A DNA stretch of 29,813 nucleotides from RUG721 sp040307385. Its GTDB lineage: Bacteria; Actinomycetota; Coriobacteriia; Coriobacteriales; Atopobiaceae. How positions within the stretch are numbered: the first letter of the stretch is position 1; each line of letters begins with the position of its first letter. The notes under the pieces are model-generated. The model made no database searches. It was not told the origin of the DNA and was given only the letters and a program-made list of their open reading frames with translations. Of this stretch, positions 1 through 6,388 are shown in pieces. The translations under genes and the position numbers were made by a program. The stretch lies in assembly GCA_040307385.1 (NCBI GenBank), contig JAWRJQ010000092.1, positions 1 through 29,813 on the forward strand. Reading direction: 5' to 3'.

Positions 1-945
1 CCCGGCGGCGAGCGCGCGCGCGCGATCCTCCACGGCATCCATGCCGATGCCCTCGAGGTATTCGATGGCGGCCCCGAGCGCCACGATGCCCGCGCCGTCC
101 TGGGTTCCCGCCTCGAACTTCGCCGGAAGCGGTGCCCATACGGCATCCTGCTCCGTCACGGAATCGATCATTTCGCCGCCCGTGAGGAAGGGGGGCATGG
201 CTTCGAGCAGCGCACGCGTTCCCCACAGCACGCCGATGCCCATGGGGGCGAGCATCTTGTGGCCCGAGAACGCCAGAAGATCGCATCCGAGATCTGCAAC
301 GCTCACAGGAAGGTGCGGGGCGGATTGGGCGCCGTCGACAACGCAGGCGGCGCCCTGCGCATGGGCGCGCGCGGCGATGGCGCGGACGTCGTTCTCCACG
401 CCCAACACGTTGGAGACCTGCGTCACCGAGACGATCTTGGTGCGCGGTCCGATCTTGTCGAGTTCGCTCTCGGGGATGCGGTACTCGTCGTCGAGATAGA
501 GGTAGACGAGCCGTGCGCCCCGCTCGGCACAGATCTGCTGCCAGGGAATGAGGTTGGAGTGGTGCTCCATGATGGAGATGACCACCTCATCGCCGGGCGA
601 GAGGAGCATGCGCCCCAGCGAGCGCGCCGCGAGATTGAGCGACTCGCTCGTATTGCGGGTGAAGATGATCTCGGCGGGATCCGCCGCCCCGATGAAGCGC
701 GCGACGGCGGCGCGGGCGTCGTCGATGGCCTCCGTCGCTTCCACCGAGAGCCGGTAGAGGCCGCGCAGCGCGTTGGCGTTCATCGTCTCGTAGAAGCGCG
801 TCTGGGCCTCGAGCACGCAGCGCGGGCGCTGCGATGTGGCCGCGCTGTCGAGATAGACGAGCCCGGGCTCGGCGGCGAGCAGCGGGAAGTCCGCGCGGAA
901 GGGGTTCTTGCGGATGGCGTCGAGTTGGGAAGTCGCACCGGCCAT
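1..945 (-). CDS. sufS: SufS cysteine desulfurase (3' end outside window)
   Basis: PLP-dependent class V aminotransferase-fold enzyme that takes sulfur from L-cysteine (giving alanine) and feeds it to the SufBCD scaffold in the cytoplasm. The window holds the N-terminal 315 residues; the family is about 400-410 residues, so the part carrying the persulfide-forming cysteine is beyond the left edge. Visible are the N-terminal YLDSAATSQ segment (31-39), the MEHHSN cofactor-stacking motif (126-131), VVDGAQ (202-207) and the PLP lysine in SGHKM (K230). The ATG at 945 follows a strong AAGGAGG that overlaps the sufD stop, with a 1-nt gap between stop and start, so it is the last visible gene of the sufCBDS operon. 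SufS rather than IscS is supported by the operon. A partner such as SufU/SufE may lie further downstream, outside the window. Confidence 0.96.
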   Translation of the reverse strand, partial: MAGATSQLDAIRKNPFRADFPLLAAEPGLVYLDSAATSQRPRCVLEAQTRFYETMNANALRGLYRLSVEATEAIDDARAAVARFIGAADPAEIIFTRNTSESLNLAARSLGRMLLSPGDEVVISIMEHHSNLIPWQQICAERGARLVYLYLDDEYRIPESELDKIGPRTKIVSVTQVSNVLGVENDVRAIAARAHAQGAACVVDGAQSAPHLPVSVADLGCDLLAFSGHKMLAPMGIGVLWGTRALLEAMPPFLTGGEMIDSVTEQDAVWAPLPAKFEAGTQDGAGIVALGAAIEYLEGIGMDAVEDRARALAAG

Positions 946-946
946 G

Positions 947-2038
947 CTAGACCTCCTTGAAGAAGTCGATGTCGAGCGTCTCGAGTGAGTCGCGGCTCAC
1001 CTCGGCACCCAGCACCGTCTCCGCGCGCAGCGCCACCGCTGCAGCGGAAACGGACTCCGGTGCGTGGATGAGGGCGTCGTCGAAGATGGAGCGCATGAAG
1101 AGCGCGACCGCCTCGTCCGGGCCAAGTCCCCGATCCGACAGATAGGCCAGCTGCTCGGGGCTGATGGCGCCGATGGTGGCGCCGTGGTTGCCGGCCACGT
1201 CGTCCTCGTCGCAGAGGATGACGGGAAGCGTCTTGTTGCGGATGTTCTCGCCCGCGAGCAGAACGGTCTCTGCCTCGTTGCCCTGGGAGTCCTTGGCGCC
1301 GTGGATGAGGTCGATGGTCTCGCGCAGCGTCTTGGACGCGCCGTCGGAGAGCATGCCCGAGACGATCATGTCCTCCCGCGTGTCGCGTCCGCGCGCCCGC
1401 ACGACGTGGTTGATGTCGAGCAGCTCGGCGTTGCCCACGAGGTAGCGGCACGCCAGCTCGAAGGTCGCGCCGTCGCCTGCGAGATTCGCCGCCATGCCGG
1501 CCGCCACGCGCGCGCCGCCGAGGAAGTACTGGCTCACGTCCACGCGCGCCCCGGCGGCGGCGTCGATGCCGAGGCCCTCGATGTGGCGGTACGCGCCGCC
1601 GGCCGCGACGATCTCGACCACATGCAGCACGGCATTGCGCTCCACGAGCACGCGCGTGAGGGCGGCGGAGAGGGCGTCGTGGGCAAGCGTGGCGCTCACG
1701 GCCACGACGATGGTGGCCTCGGCGCCCTCGCGAACGCAGACGCCCGTATCGGCGACGGTGCCGTTCTCGGCGACGATATCGATGACTATTGGCTCGTCGC
1801 GCCTGGTGTGCGCGGGAACCTCGATGTAGCGCGCCTCGGCCGAGCTCGCCACGATCCAGCCGCACGCCTCATCGCCGAGACCGCACTCGATGCCGTCGAA
1901 GATGCGGGGCAGGCGGTTGAAGGCTGCGCCGTGCTCCTCGGCTACAGGCACGTCGAAGCTGACATCGTTGATGTGCAGGTAATTCCAGGTCTGCGCGGGA
2001 GGGGTGTTGATATGGGAGAGCTTCATGGTATCCGCCAT
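947..2038 (-). CDS. sufD: SufD, Fe-S cluster assembly scaffold subunit
   Basis: 363-residue protein of the SufB/SufD family, the SufD half of the SufBC2D complex that assembles Fe-S clusters in the cytoplasm. The C-terminal half has the family pattern: LLDINHVVRARGRDTRE, then AGENIRNKTLPVILCDEDDVAGNHGATIG (about 265-293) with the conserved CDEDDVAGNHG turn seen in SufD, followed by RGLGPDEAVALFMRSI. The N-terminal part is weakly conserved, as is normal for SufD. The ATG at 2038 directly abuts the sufB TAG with no intergenic base, so translation is probably coupled. An in-frame second ATG lies four codons on and cannot be excluded as the start. Sequence between sufB and sufS, and the complete operon, make the assignment secure. 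Confidence 0.93.
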   Translation of the reverse strand: MADTMKLSHINTPPAQTWNYLHINDVSFDVPVAEEHGAAFNRLPRIFDGIECGLGDEACGWIVASSAEARYIEVPAHTRRDEPIVIDIVAENGTVADTGVCVREGAEATIVVAVSATLAHDALSAALTRVLVERNAVLHVVEIVAAGGAYRHIEGLGIDAAAGARVDVSQYFLGGARVAAGMAANLAGDGATFELACRYLVGNAELLDINHVVRARGRDTREDMIVSGMLSDGASKTLRETIDLIHGAKDSQGNEAETVLLAGENIRNKTLPVILCDEDDVAGNHGATIGAISPEQLAYLSDRGLGPDEAVALFMRSIFDDALIHAPESVSAAAVALRAETVLGAEVSRDSLETLDIDFFKEV

Positions 2039-3448
2039 CTAACCGATCGCCCCTTCCATCTCGAGTTTGATGAGGTTGTTCATCTCGACGGCATACTCCA
2101 TGGGGAGCTCCTTGGAGATGGGGTTGGCGAAGCCGTTGACCACCATGGTGCGGGCCTCGCCCTCCGAGCAGCCGCGGCTCATGAGATAGAACACCGTGTC
2201 GTCGGAGATGCGCCCGATGGTGGCCTCGTGCCCCACGCTCGCGCTTGCGCAGCGCACGTCCATGGCGGGGATGGTGTCGGAGCGGCTCATATCGTCGAGC
2301 ATGAGCGACTGGCAGCTCACCGACGCCCGGGCGTTCTCGGCATGCGGGCCGATGATGACCGAGCTGCGGAACGTGTTGATGCCGCCGTCCTTGGAGATGG
2401 ACTTGGTGTTGATGCTCGCGTTGGTGTTCTTGCCGTTCATCGTGACCTTGCAGCCCGTGTCGAGGTCCTGCGTGGCGCCTGCGAACGTGATGCCGGTGAA
2501 CTCGCAGTCGGAGTTGTCGCCGGCGAGGATGGTGGAGGGGTAGAGGTAGCTCACGTGGCTGCCGAACGACCCCGACACCCACTCCATATGGGCGTCCTTG
2601 CCCACCGTAGAGCGCTTGGTGTTGAGGTTGAACATGTTCTTCGACCAGTTCTCGATGGTGGAGTAGCGCATGTGCGCGCCGTCGCCCACGAAGATCTCGA
2701 CCGCGCCCGCGTGCAGGTTGGCGACGTTGTACTTGGGTGCCGAGCAGCCTTCGATGAAGTGGAGGTTGCCGCCCTCCTCGACGATGATGAGCGTGTGCTC
2801 GAACTGGCCCGCCCCCTGCGCGTTCAGGCGGAAGTAGCTCTGGAGCGGGAAGGGGAGGGTGACGCCTGCGGGCACGTAGACGAAGGAGGAGCCCGACCAC
2901 ACGGCGTAGTGCAGCGCCGAGAACTTGTGCTCGGTCATGGGCAGAAGTTTGCCGAAGTACTTGTGCACGATGGGCTCGAGCTCGGGGTCGGTGAGGGCGT
3001 CCTCGATGGTGGTGTAGATCACGCCCTGGTCGGCAACGGACTCGCGCATGTTGTGGTAGACGATCTCGGAGTCGTACTGGGCACCCACGCCGGCGAGCGT
3101 TTCGCGCTCGGCCTCGGGAATGCCCAGGCGCTCGAAGGTCTCCTTGATCTCATCGGGCACGTCGTCCCAGCTGTTGGTGCGCTTGGCGTTGGGGGCCACG
3201 TAGGTGGAGATGTGGTCCATGTTGAGGCCCTCGATGGAGGCGCCCCAGTTGGGGGCCATCTCCATGCTCTGGTATAGCTCGAGCGCCTGCAGGCGCATCT
3301 CGAGCATCCATGCGGGCTCATGCTTCTTCTTGGAAATGGCCCGCACGATGTCGGGCGTGAGGCCGTCGGCATAGCGCTCGGCGCCCACCTCGGGCATGAC
3401 GAAGTCGTAGAGCGACTGGTTGATATCCTGTACCTGCGTACGTGCCAT
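2039..3448 (-). CDS. sufB: SufB, Fe-S cluster assembly scaffold subunit
   Basis: 469-residue SufB, the usual family length. With SufC and SufD it forms the cytoplasmic scaffold on which Fe-S clusters are built from SufS-derived sulfur. Diagnostic stretches are the N-terminal KKKHEPAWMLEMRLQAL, YVPAGVTLPFPLQSYFRLN, HFIEGCSAPKY (with the conserved cysteine taken as a sulfur acceptor in the family), YSTIENWSKNMFNLNTKR, and the C-terminal GHEATIGRISDDTVFYLMSRG. The C-terminal block normally reads as an EHEAT-type motif; here the glutamate before HEAT is glycine. The start ATG at 3448 lies 3 nt after the sufC stop, with only a weak GAGGG before it, consistent with coupling to sufC. Confidence 0.97.
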   Translation of the reverse strand: MARTQVQDINQSLYDFVMPEVGAERYADGLTPDIVRAISKKKHEPAWMLEMRLQALELYQSMEMAPNWGASIEGLNMDHISTYVAPNAKRTNSWDDVPDEIKETFERLGIPEAERETLAGVGAQYDSEIVYHNMRESVADQGVIYTTIEDALTDPELEPIVHKYFGKLLPMTEHKFSALHYAVWSGSSFVYVPAGVTLPFPLQSYFRLNAQGAGQFEHTLIIVEEGGNLHFIEGCSAPKYNVANLHAGAVEIFVGDGAHMRYSTIENWSKNMFNLNTKRSTVGKDAHMEWVSGSFGSHVSYLYPSTILAGDNSDCEFTGITFAGATQDLDTGCKVTMNGKNTNASINTKSISKDGGINTFRSSVIIGPHAENARASVSCQSLMLDDMSRSDTIPAMDVRCASASVGHEATIGRISDDTVFYLMSRGCSEGEARTMVVNGFANPISKELPMEYAVEMNNLIKLEMEGAIG

Positions 3449-3451
3449 GCT

Positions 3452-4213
3452 CTAGCCCTCGCTTTCGAGCGCGTGCTCGTAATGCTCGAAGCCATGCGCG
3501 TCGATCTCGTGGATGAGCGACGCGGAGCCTTCCGCCACGAGATGCCCCTTCACCATGACGTGCGTGCGATCCACGTCGAGGCGCTCGAGGATGCGCGTGT
3601 TGTGGGTGATGACGAGCAGCGATCCGTCGCAGCGCTGGCGGTAGGCTTCGATGCCCTTGGAGACGATCGAAAGCGCGTCCACGTCGAGGCCCGAATCGGT
3701 CTCGTCGAGAATAGCCAGCTTGGGCTTGAGGAGCAGGAGCTGCAGCATCTCGATCTTCTTCTTCTCGCCGCCGGAGAAGCCCACGTTGAGTTCGCGCATG
3801 ATGAGGCCCTGATCGAGGTCGAGCTCGTCGGCGAGCGCGCCCACCTCGTCGCGGAACTTGCGCGCGGTGGTCTTAAGCTCGGGACGCATCTGGCAGATCG
3901 TGCGCAGAAACGTGTAGAGCGGAAGACCGGGCACCTCGACGGGCGCTTGGTACGAGAGGAACATGCCGGCCAGCGACCGATCGGTGGGGCTCTTCTCGGT
4001 GATGTCGGCCCCGTTGAAGAGGATGCTGCCATCGGTGACCTCGAAGGTGGGGTCGCCCATGATGACATGGCCCAGCGTGGATTTGCCGGCGCCGTTGGGA
4101 CCCATGAGCACGTGCGTCTCGCCCGCATCGATCACAAGATCGATGCCGTGCAGGATGGCCTTATCGCCAGCGCCTGCGGATAGTCCTGCTACCTTGAGCA
4201 GCGTGTCTGCCAT
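3452..4213 (-). CDS. sufC: SufC, ABC-type ATPase of the Suf system
   Basis: 253-residue soluble ABC ATPase that powers the SufBCD scaffold. Visible are Walker A GPNGAGKST (38-46), a GGEKKKIE signature typical of SufC within VGFSGGEKKKIE, Walker B LAILDETDSGLD with the SufC-type D-x-G-L-D, and the switch histidine in LVITHNTR. The reading frame extends 12 codons further upstream, but the ATG at 4213 is chosen because AGGAGAG (4219-4225) is correctly spaced and the protein then begins like other SufC. It is the first gene of sufCBDS and follows a promoter-like region and small leader hairpin. No Rrf2- or SufR-type regulator gene precedes it. Confidence 0.96.
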   Translation of the reverse strand: MADTLLKVAGLSAGAGDKAILHGIDLVIDAGETHVLMGPNGAGKSTLGHVIMGDPTFEVTDGSILFNGADITEKSPTDRSLAGMFLSYQAPVEVPGLPLYTFLRTICQMRPELKTTARKFRDEVGALADELDLDQGLIMRELNVGFSGGEKKKIEMLQLLLLKPKLAILDETDSGLDVDALSIVSKGIEAYRQRCDGSLLVITHNTRILERLDVDRTHVMVKGHLVAEGSASLIHEIDAHGFEHYEHALESEG

Positions 4214-4233
4214 AGATTCTCTCCTATCGAAAA

Positions 4234-4247
4234 GCGGGGTGACCCGC
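4234..4247 (-). promoter_or_regulatory. Small hairpin in suf operon leader
   Basis: GCGGG and CCCGC arms (5 bp, 4-nt loop) lie in the inferred untranslated leader just upstream of the sufC ribosome binding site. It could affect translation initiation or mRNA stability; no T-tract follows, so it is not an intrinsic terminator. Confidence 0.35.
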
Positions 4248-4259
4248 ATCAGCTAATTC

Positions 4260-4288
4260 ATAGTAAAGTGTAGGTATTTAAAATGCAA
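4260..4288 (-). promoter_or_regulatory. Putative suf operon promoter
   Basis: Read on the minus strand: TTGCAT (4283-4288), a 17-bp spacer, then TACTAT (4260-4265), in an AT-rich patch that stands out from the surrounding high-GC DNA. Transcription would begin near 4253, giving a leader of about 40 nt. The hexamers match consensus only partly (about 3/6 and 4/6), so this is a reasoned prediction. Confidence 0.5.
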
Positions 4289-4309
4289 GGAGAAACACAG
4301 TCTCGACAA

Positions 4310-4324
4310 GCCGCTGATTGCGGC
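4310..4324 (-). terminator. Weak terminator-like hairpin after the ydcF-like gene
   Basis: GCCGC and GCGGC arms with a 5-nt loop, 20 bp after the stop of the upstream minus-strand gene. The following sequence is only mildly T-rich, so read-through into suf is possible. Confidence 0.25.
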
Positions 4325-4343
4325 GGATCCGGCTGCGTGACGC

Positions 4344-5180
4344 TCAGCTGCCGAAACAGATGATGAGCACCTCGCGGCACCACTGCACGAGGCGCGATGC
4401 GAGGGGCGTGCGCGCGCCGCAGGGAATGGACTCGAGGCCGTTCAGACGGGCGATCTTCGCTGCGCGCCACATGTGGAAGTCGCTGGTGACGAGCCAGATG
4501 GGGCGGGGGAGGTCGCGAGCGTCGATCAGGGCGCGCGCGTTGGCGAGGTTCTCCTCGGTGTTGAGCGCACGGTCCTCGACGACGATCTGCTCGGCGGGCA
4601 TGCCCGCGGCGACGAGGTAGTCGGCCATCACGGCCGCCTCGCTCCGCTCGCCGGGGTCGGAGACGCCTCCCGTGACGATGACTGCGAGGGCGGGATGGCG
4701 CTGCCAGAGCGCGATGGCCGCATCGAGCCGCAGCCTGAGCGTGGTACAGGGCCTGCCGCCTTTGACGGCGCATCCGAGCACGAGGGCGGTGCCCGCTTCG
4801 GCGGCATCGTGCAAGGGCCGGTTGGCCAGGGCCATGCGCGAGAACCAGACGAGCATGAAGCAGCTGATCCAGCATCCGGCAACCGTGCAGACCAGCGCGA
4901 CGGTGCCGCCTGCGGCATGGTATGCGGCGAGCGCCGCCGGCCAAACCGCCGAAGCGGCGATGGGGGCGAGGCCCACGCTCACCTCGCGACGTGCGATATG
5001 GTTGAAGACGACCGCGAGCACCGCCGCCGACACCGCGATGAGCAGCGCCGCGCTGGGCGTGAACGGCCAAGCGCGCACGCAGAACGCGATGGTCGCGCAG
5101 GTGCAGAGCGCGACGAGCGCGATCACGCGCGCCGCCCACACGCGTTCGGTTGCGACGATGGTATGGGACGGACCGCTCAC
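4344..5180 (-). CDS. YdcF/SanA-like DUF218 membrane protein
   Basis: 278-residue protein with several hydrophobic segments in its first 120 residues (for example VWAARVIALVALCTCATIAF and ALVCTVAGCWISCFMLVWF) followed by a DUF218 domain. The domain opens with ALVLGCAVKGGRP, has VIVTGGVSDPGERSEA, then the VVEDRALNTEENLANARAL block and IWLVTSDFHMWRA, which are the recognisable DUF218 motifs. The family is linked to cell-envelope functions (SanA, YdcF, ElyC), but the biochemical role is not established. The frame is open far upstream; GTG at 5180 is chosen because GAGGAGG stands at proper spacing and the upstream extension lacks DUF218-like or membrane sequence. It is transcribed toward suf. Confidence 0.82.
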   Translation of the reverse strand: MSGPSHTIVATERVWAARVIALVALCTCATIAFCVRAWPFTPSAALLIAVSAAVLAVVFNHIARREVSVGLAPIAASAVWPAALAAYHAAGGTVALVCTVAGCWISCFMLVWFSRMALANRPLHDAAEAGTALVLGCAVKGGRPCTTLRLRLDAAIALWQRHPALAVIVTGGVSDPGERSEAAVMADYLVAAGMPAEQIVVEDRALNTEENLANARALIDARDLPRPIWLVTSDFHMWRAAKIARLNGLESIPCGARTPLASRLVQWCREVLIICFGS

Positions 5181-5198
5181 GGCACCTCCTCGAGCGCC

Positions 5199-5222
5199 TA
5201 TACTTGCATCATGTCGAGTGTA
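5199..5222. promoter_or_regulatory. Face-to-face overlapping promoters of two divergent genes
   Basis: On the plus strand TATACT (5199-5204) sits 6 nt before the ATG of the zincin-like gene at 5211. On the minus strand TACACT (5217-5222) would serve the DUF218 gene, with a leader of about 30 nt before its GTG. The two predicted start points fall at nearly the same place, so RNA polymerase could hardly occupy both. Neither has a good -35 box. Confidence 0.4.
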
Positions 5223-5675
5223 GCTAAAACCGTGGCGTTTTTTATCGTCCAGCTTGCCTGGGGCCTTCCCCAGACGCTGGCCGGCGCTCTGATGTACGCC
5301 CTCGTGCCGGGCGAGAAGGACGGGAGGTTTCGCTGCGCGTTCGTGAAGAGGTGGCGCAATCGGCGCGGCCTCTCGCTCGGACCGTTCATCTTCGTGCCCG
5401 GCGTCACGGGCAAGGCGATGCGAGCGCGCCGCCGCCTGCCCGCAGCCCATGACGGCAAGCTCCTCGTGCACGAATACGGCCACTGCATCCAATCGCTCAT
5501 CTTCGGCCCGCTCTACCTGCCGCTCTTCGCCATCCCCTCCATGATCTGGGCGGGCACCCCCGCGTTCGAGCGCCTGCGCACGGCGCACGCCCACTCCTAC
5601 TATCGCTTCTATACCGAGAGATTCGCCAACTGGTTGGGCGAGCGGGTGACGGGCGCGCCGTCGTTGCGCGCCTAA
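5211..5675 (+). CDS. Small membrane-associated zincin-like protein (HEYGH)
   Basis: 154-residue protein of unassigned function. A hydrophobic segment spans residues about 8-31 and a second, GPLYLPLFAIPSMIWAG, about 99-115. Between them lies HEYGH (87-91), the HExxH metal-binding signature of zinc peptidases, and further on YYRFYTERFANWLG (130-143), where E136 is a plausible third ligand. The pattern HEYGH-x-x-QS...GPLYL...FYTE...A..LG resembles short zincin domains I recall from uncharacterised proteins of gut bacteria, so proteolytic activity is an inference only. The ATG at 5211 has no Shine-Dalgarno sequence and lies directly after a -10-like box, suggesting a leaderless mRNA. Its stop is 13 bp from that of the convergent marR gene. 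Confidence 0.72.
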   Translation: MSSVAKTVAFFIVQLAWGLPQTLAGALMYALVPGEKDGRFRCAFVKRWRNRRGLSLGPFIFVPGVTGKAMRARRRLPAAHDGKLLVHEYGHCIQSLIFGPLYLPLFAIPSMIWAGTPAFERLRTAHAHSYYRFYTERFANWLGERVTGAPSLRA

Positions 5676-5688
5676 GGCATAAGCAGGT

Positions 5689-6138
5689 CTACCCTTCCGC
5701 GTCCTCTGCGGCGAGGTGCGAGACGAGCGTTCCCAAGGTCGCCGCGAAGGCCTGCAACTCCGCATCGGACACCTCGGCGAACAGCGCGCCCGTTGCAGCA
5801 GCTACGACCGGGGCGCTTCGGGCAAGGCGGCTCTTACCGCTGCGGGTGATCTTCACGTTCAGCGCGCGGGCGTCGAAGCGCGACGGGGAGGTCTCCGCAT
5901 AGCCCTTGTGCTCGAGCTGCTCGATGATCTTGCGTGCGTTCTGGCGGGTCGTCCCCACGAATTGCGCAACATCATGCACGCTCTTCTCGAGCGCGTCCAT
6001 GCGGTCGATCATCATGAGGAAGAACCACTGCTTGTAGGTGATGCCTTCGAGCTGCACGTCGATGGATGCCGCCATGCGGTTGGCGATGAGGGACGTGGTG
6101 CCGAAGACGTATTGCTCGATATTGGCGCGCCGTGCCAT
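5689..6138 (-). CDS. MarR-family transcriptional regulator
   Basis: 149-residue winged-helix regulator of MarR type, usually acting as a dimer on a palindromic operator near its own gene. The N-terminal helix precedes ITYKQWFFLMMID (33-45), then the recognition region DVAQFVGTTRQNARKIIEQLEHKGY (56-80) and the wing SPSRFDARALNVKITRSGK, an order typical of the family. Ligand and regulon are unknown. It is convergent with the zincin-like gene and divergent from the PatA-like aminotransferase; a palindromic repeat element lies just upstream of its promoter. The ATG at 6138 has only a GGGG-type ribosome binding site. Confidence 0.88.
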   Translation of the reverse strand: MARRANIEQYVFGTTSLIANRMAASIDVQLEGITYKQWFFLMMIDRMDALEKSVHDVAQFVGTTRQNARKIIEQLEHKGYAETSPSRFDARALNVKITRSGKSRLARSAPVVAAATGALFAEVSDAELQAFAATLGTLVSHLAAEDAEG

Positions 6139-6153
6139 GGATGCCCCGTTTCA

Positions 6154-6206
6154 TGTGCGTGTTCACGTGCTTTCCCCACTATAGGCAAGGGGTTGCGGAT
6201 ACGCAA
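6154..6206 (-). promoter_or_regulatory. marR promoter with possible operator
   Basis: On the minus strand TTGCGT (6201-6206), 17-bp spacer, TATAGT (6178-6183). This is the best -35/-10 pair in the window. Downstream, in the leader, CGTG-TT-CACG (about 6158-6167) is a short inverted repeat that might serve for autoregulation, though it is very short for a MarR operator. Confidence 0.55.
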
Positions 6207-6215
6207 GGCGTCGCA

Positions 6216-6336
6216 GGCCCCTGGCACCGAACCGCCTTATTCCTGCGGTCTGAGCCGCCAAACCGCCTTATTCCTCAGGAATAGGGCCTTCTAGTGCCAA
6301 AATCCGCAGGAATAAGGCGGTTCGGTGCCAGGGGCC
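6216..6336. repeat. 121-bp nested palindromic element
   Basis: The outer arms 6216-6248 and 6304-6336 are perfect reverse complements over 33 bp. Inside, a second copy of the core AACCGCCTTATTCCT occurs in direct orientation (6230-6244 in the arm, 6261-6275 internally), and a degenerate inverted copy follows at 6277-6299, matching the right arm at 17 of 23 positions. The order is therefore unit(+), unit(+), unit(-, degenerate), unit(-). The inner pair itself makes a hairpin at 6265-6287 (11-bp arms, one G-T pair, 1-nt centre). No open frame of note, no transposase and no clear target-site duplication at the edges. Likely a REP/BIME-like or MITE-like dispersed repeat; genome-wide copy number cannot be seen here. 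Confidence 0.85.
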
Positions 6337-6351
6337 GGGGAGGGTGCGGGA

Positions 6352-6360
6352 TGCTATGCT
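6352..6360 (+). promoter_or_regulatory. Extended -10 promoter of PatA-like gene
   Basis: TGC followed by TATGCT (6355-6360) forms an extended -10 box 16 bp outside the palindromic element; no -35 is evident, since that position falls inside the element's right end. The transcript would have a leader of about 20 nt, including the GAAGGAG ribosome binding site. Confidence 0.45.
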
Positions 6361-6388
6361 TGCATCGTCGTCCACGAGAAGGAGCCTC

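Noticed and set aside
1064..3277. Very long plus-strand open frame (over 700 codons) opposite sufB and sufD
   Set aside because: It is antisense to two clear Suf genes and has the low-complexity Val/Asp/Gly/His composition typical of shadow frames in GC-rich DNA; no domain seen.
6200..6350. Target-site duplication around the palindromic element
   Set aside because: Bases next to the two arms (GTCGCA on the left, GGGGAG on the right) do not match, so insertion by a transposase cannot be shown from this copy.
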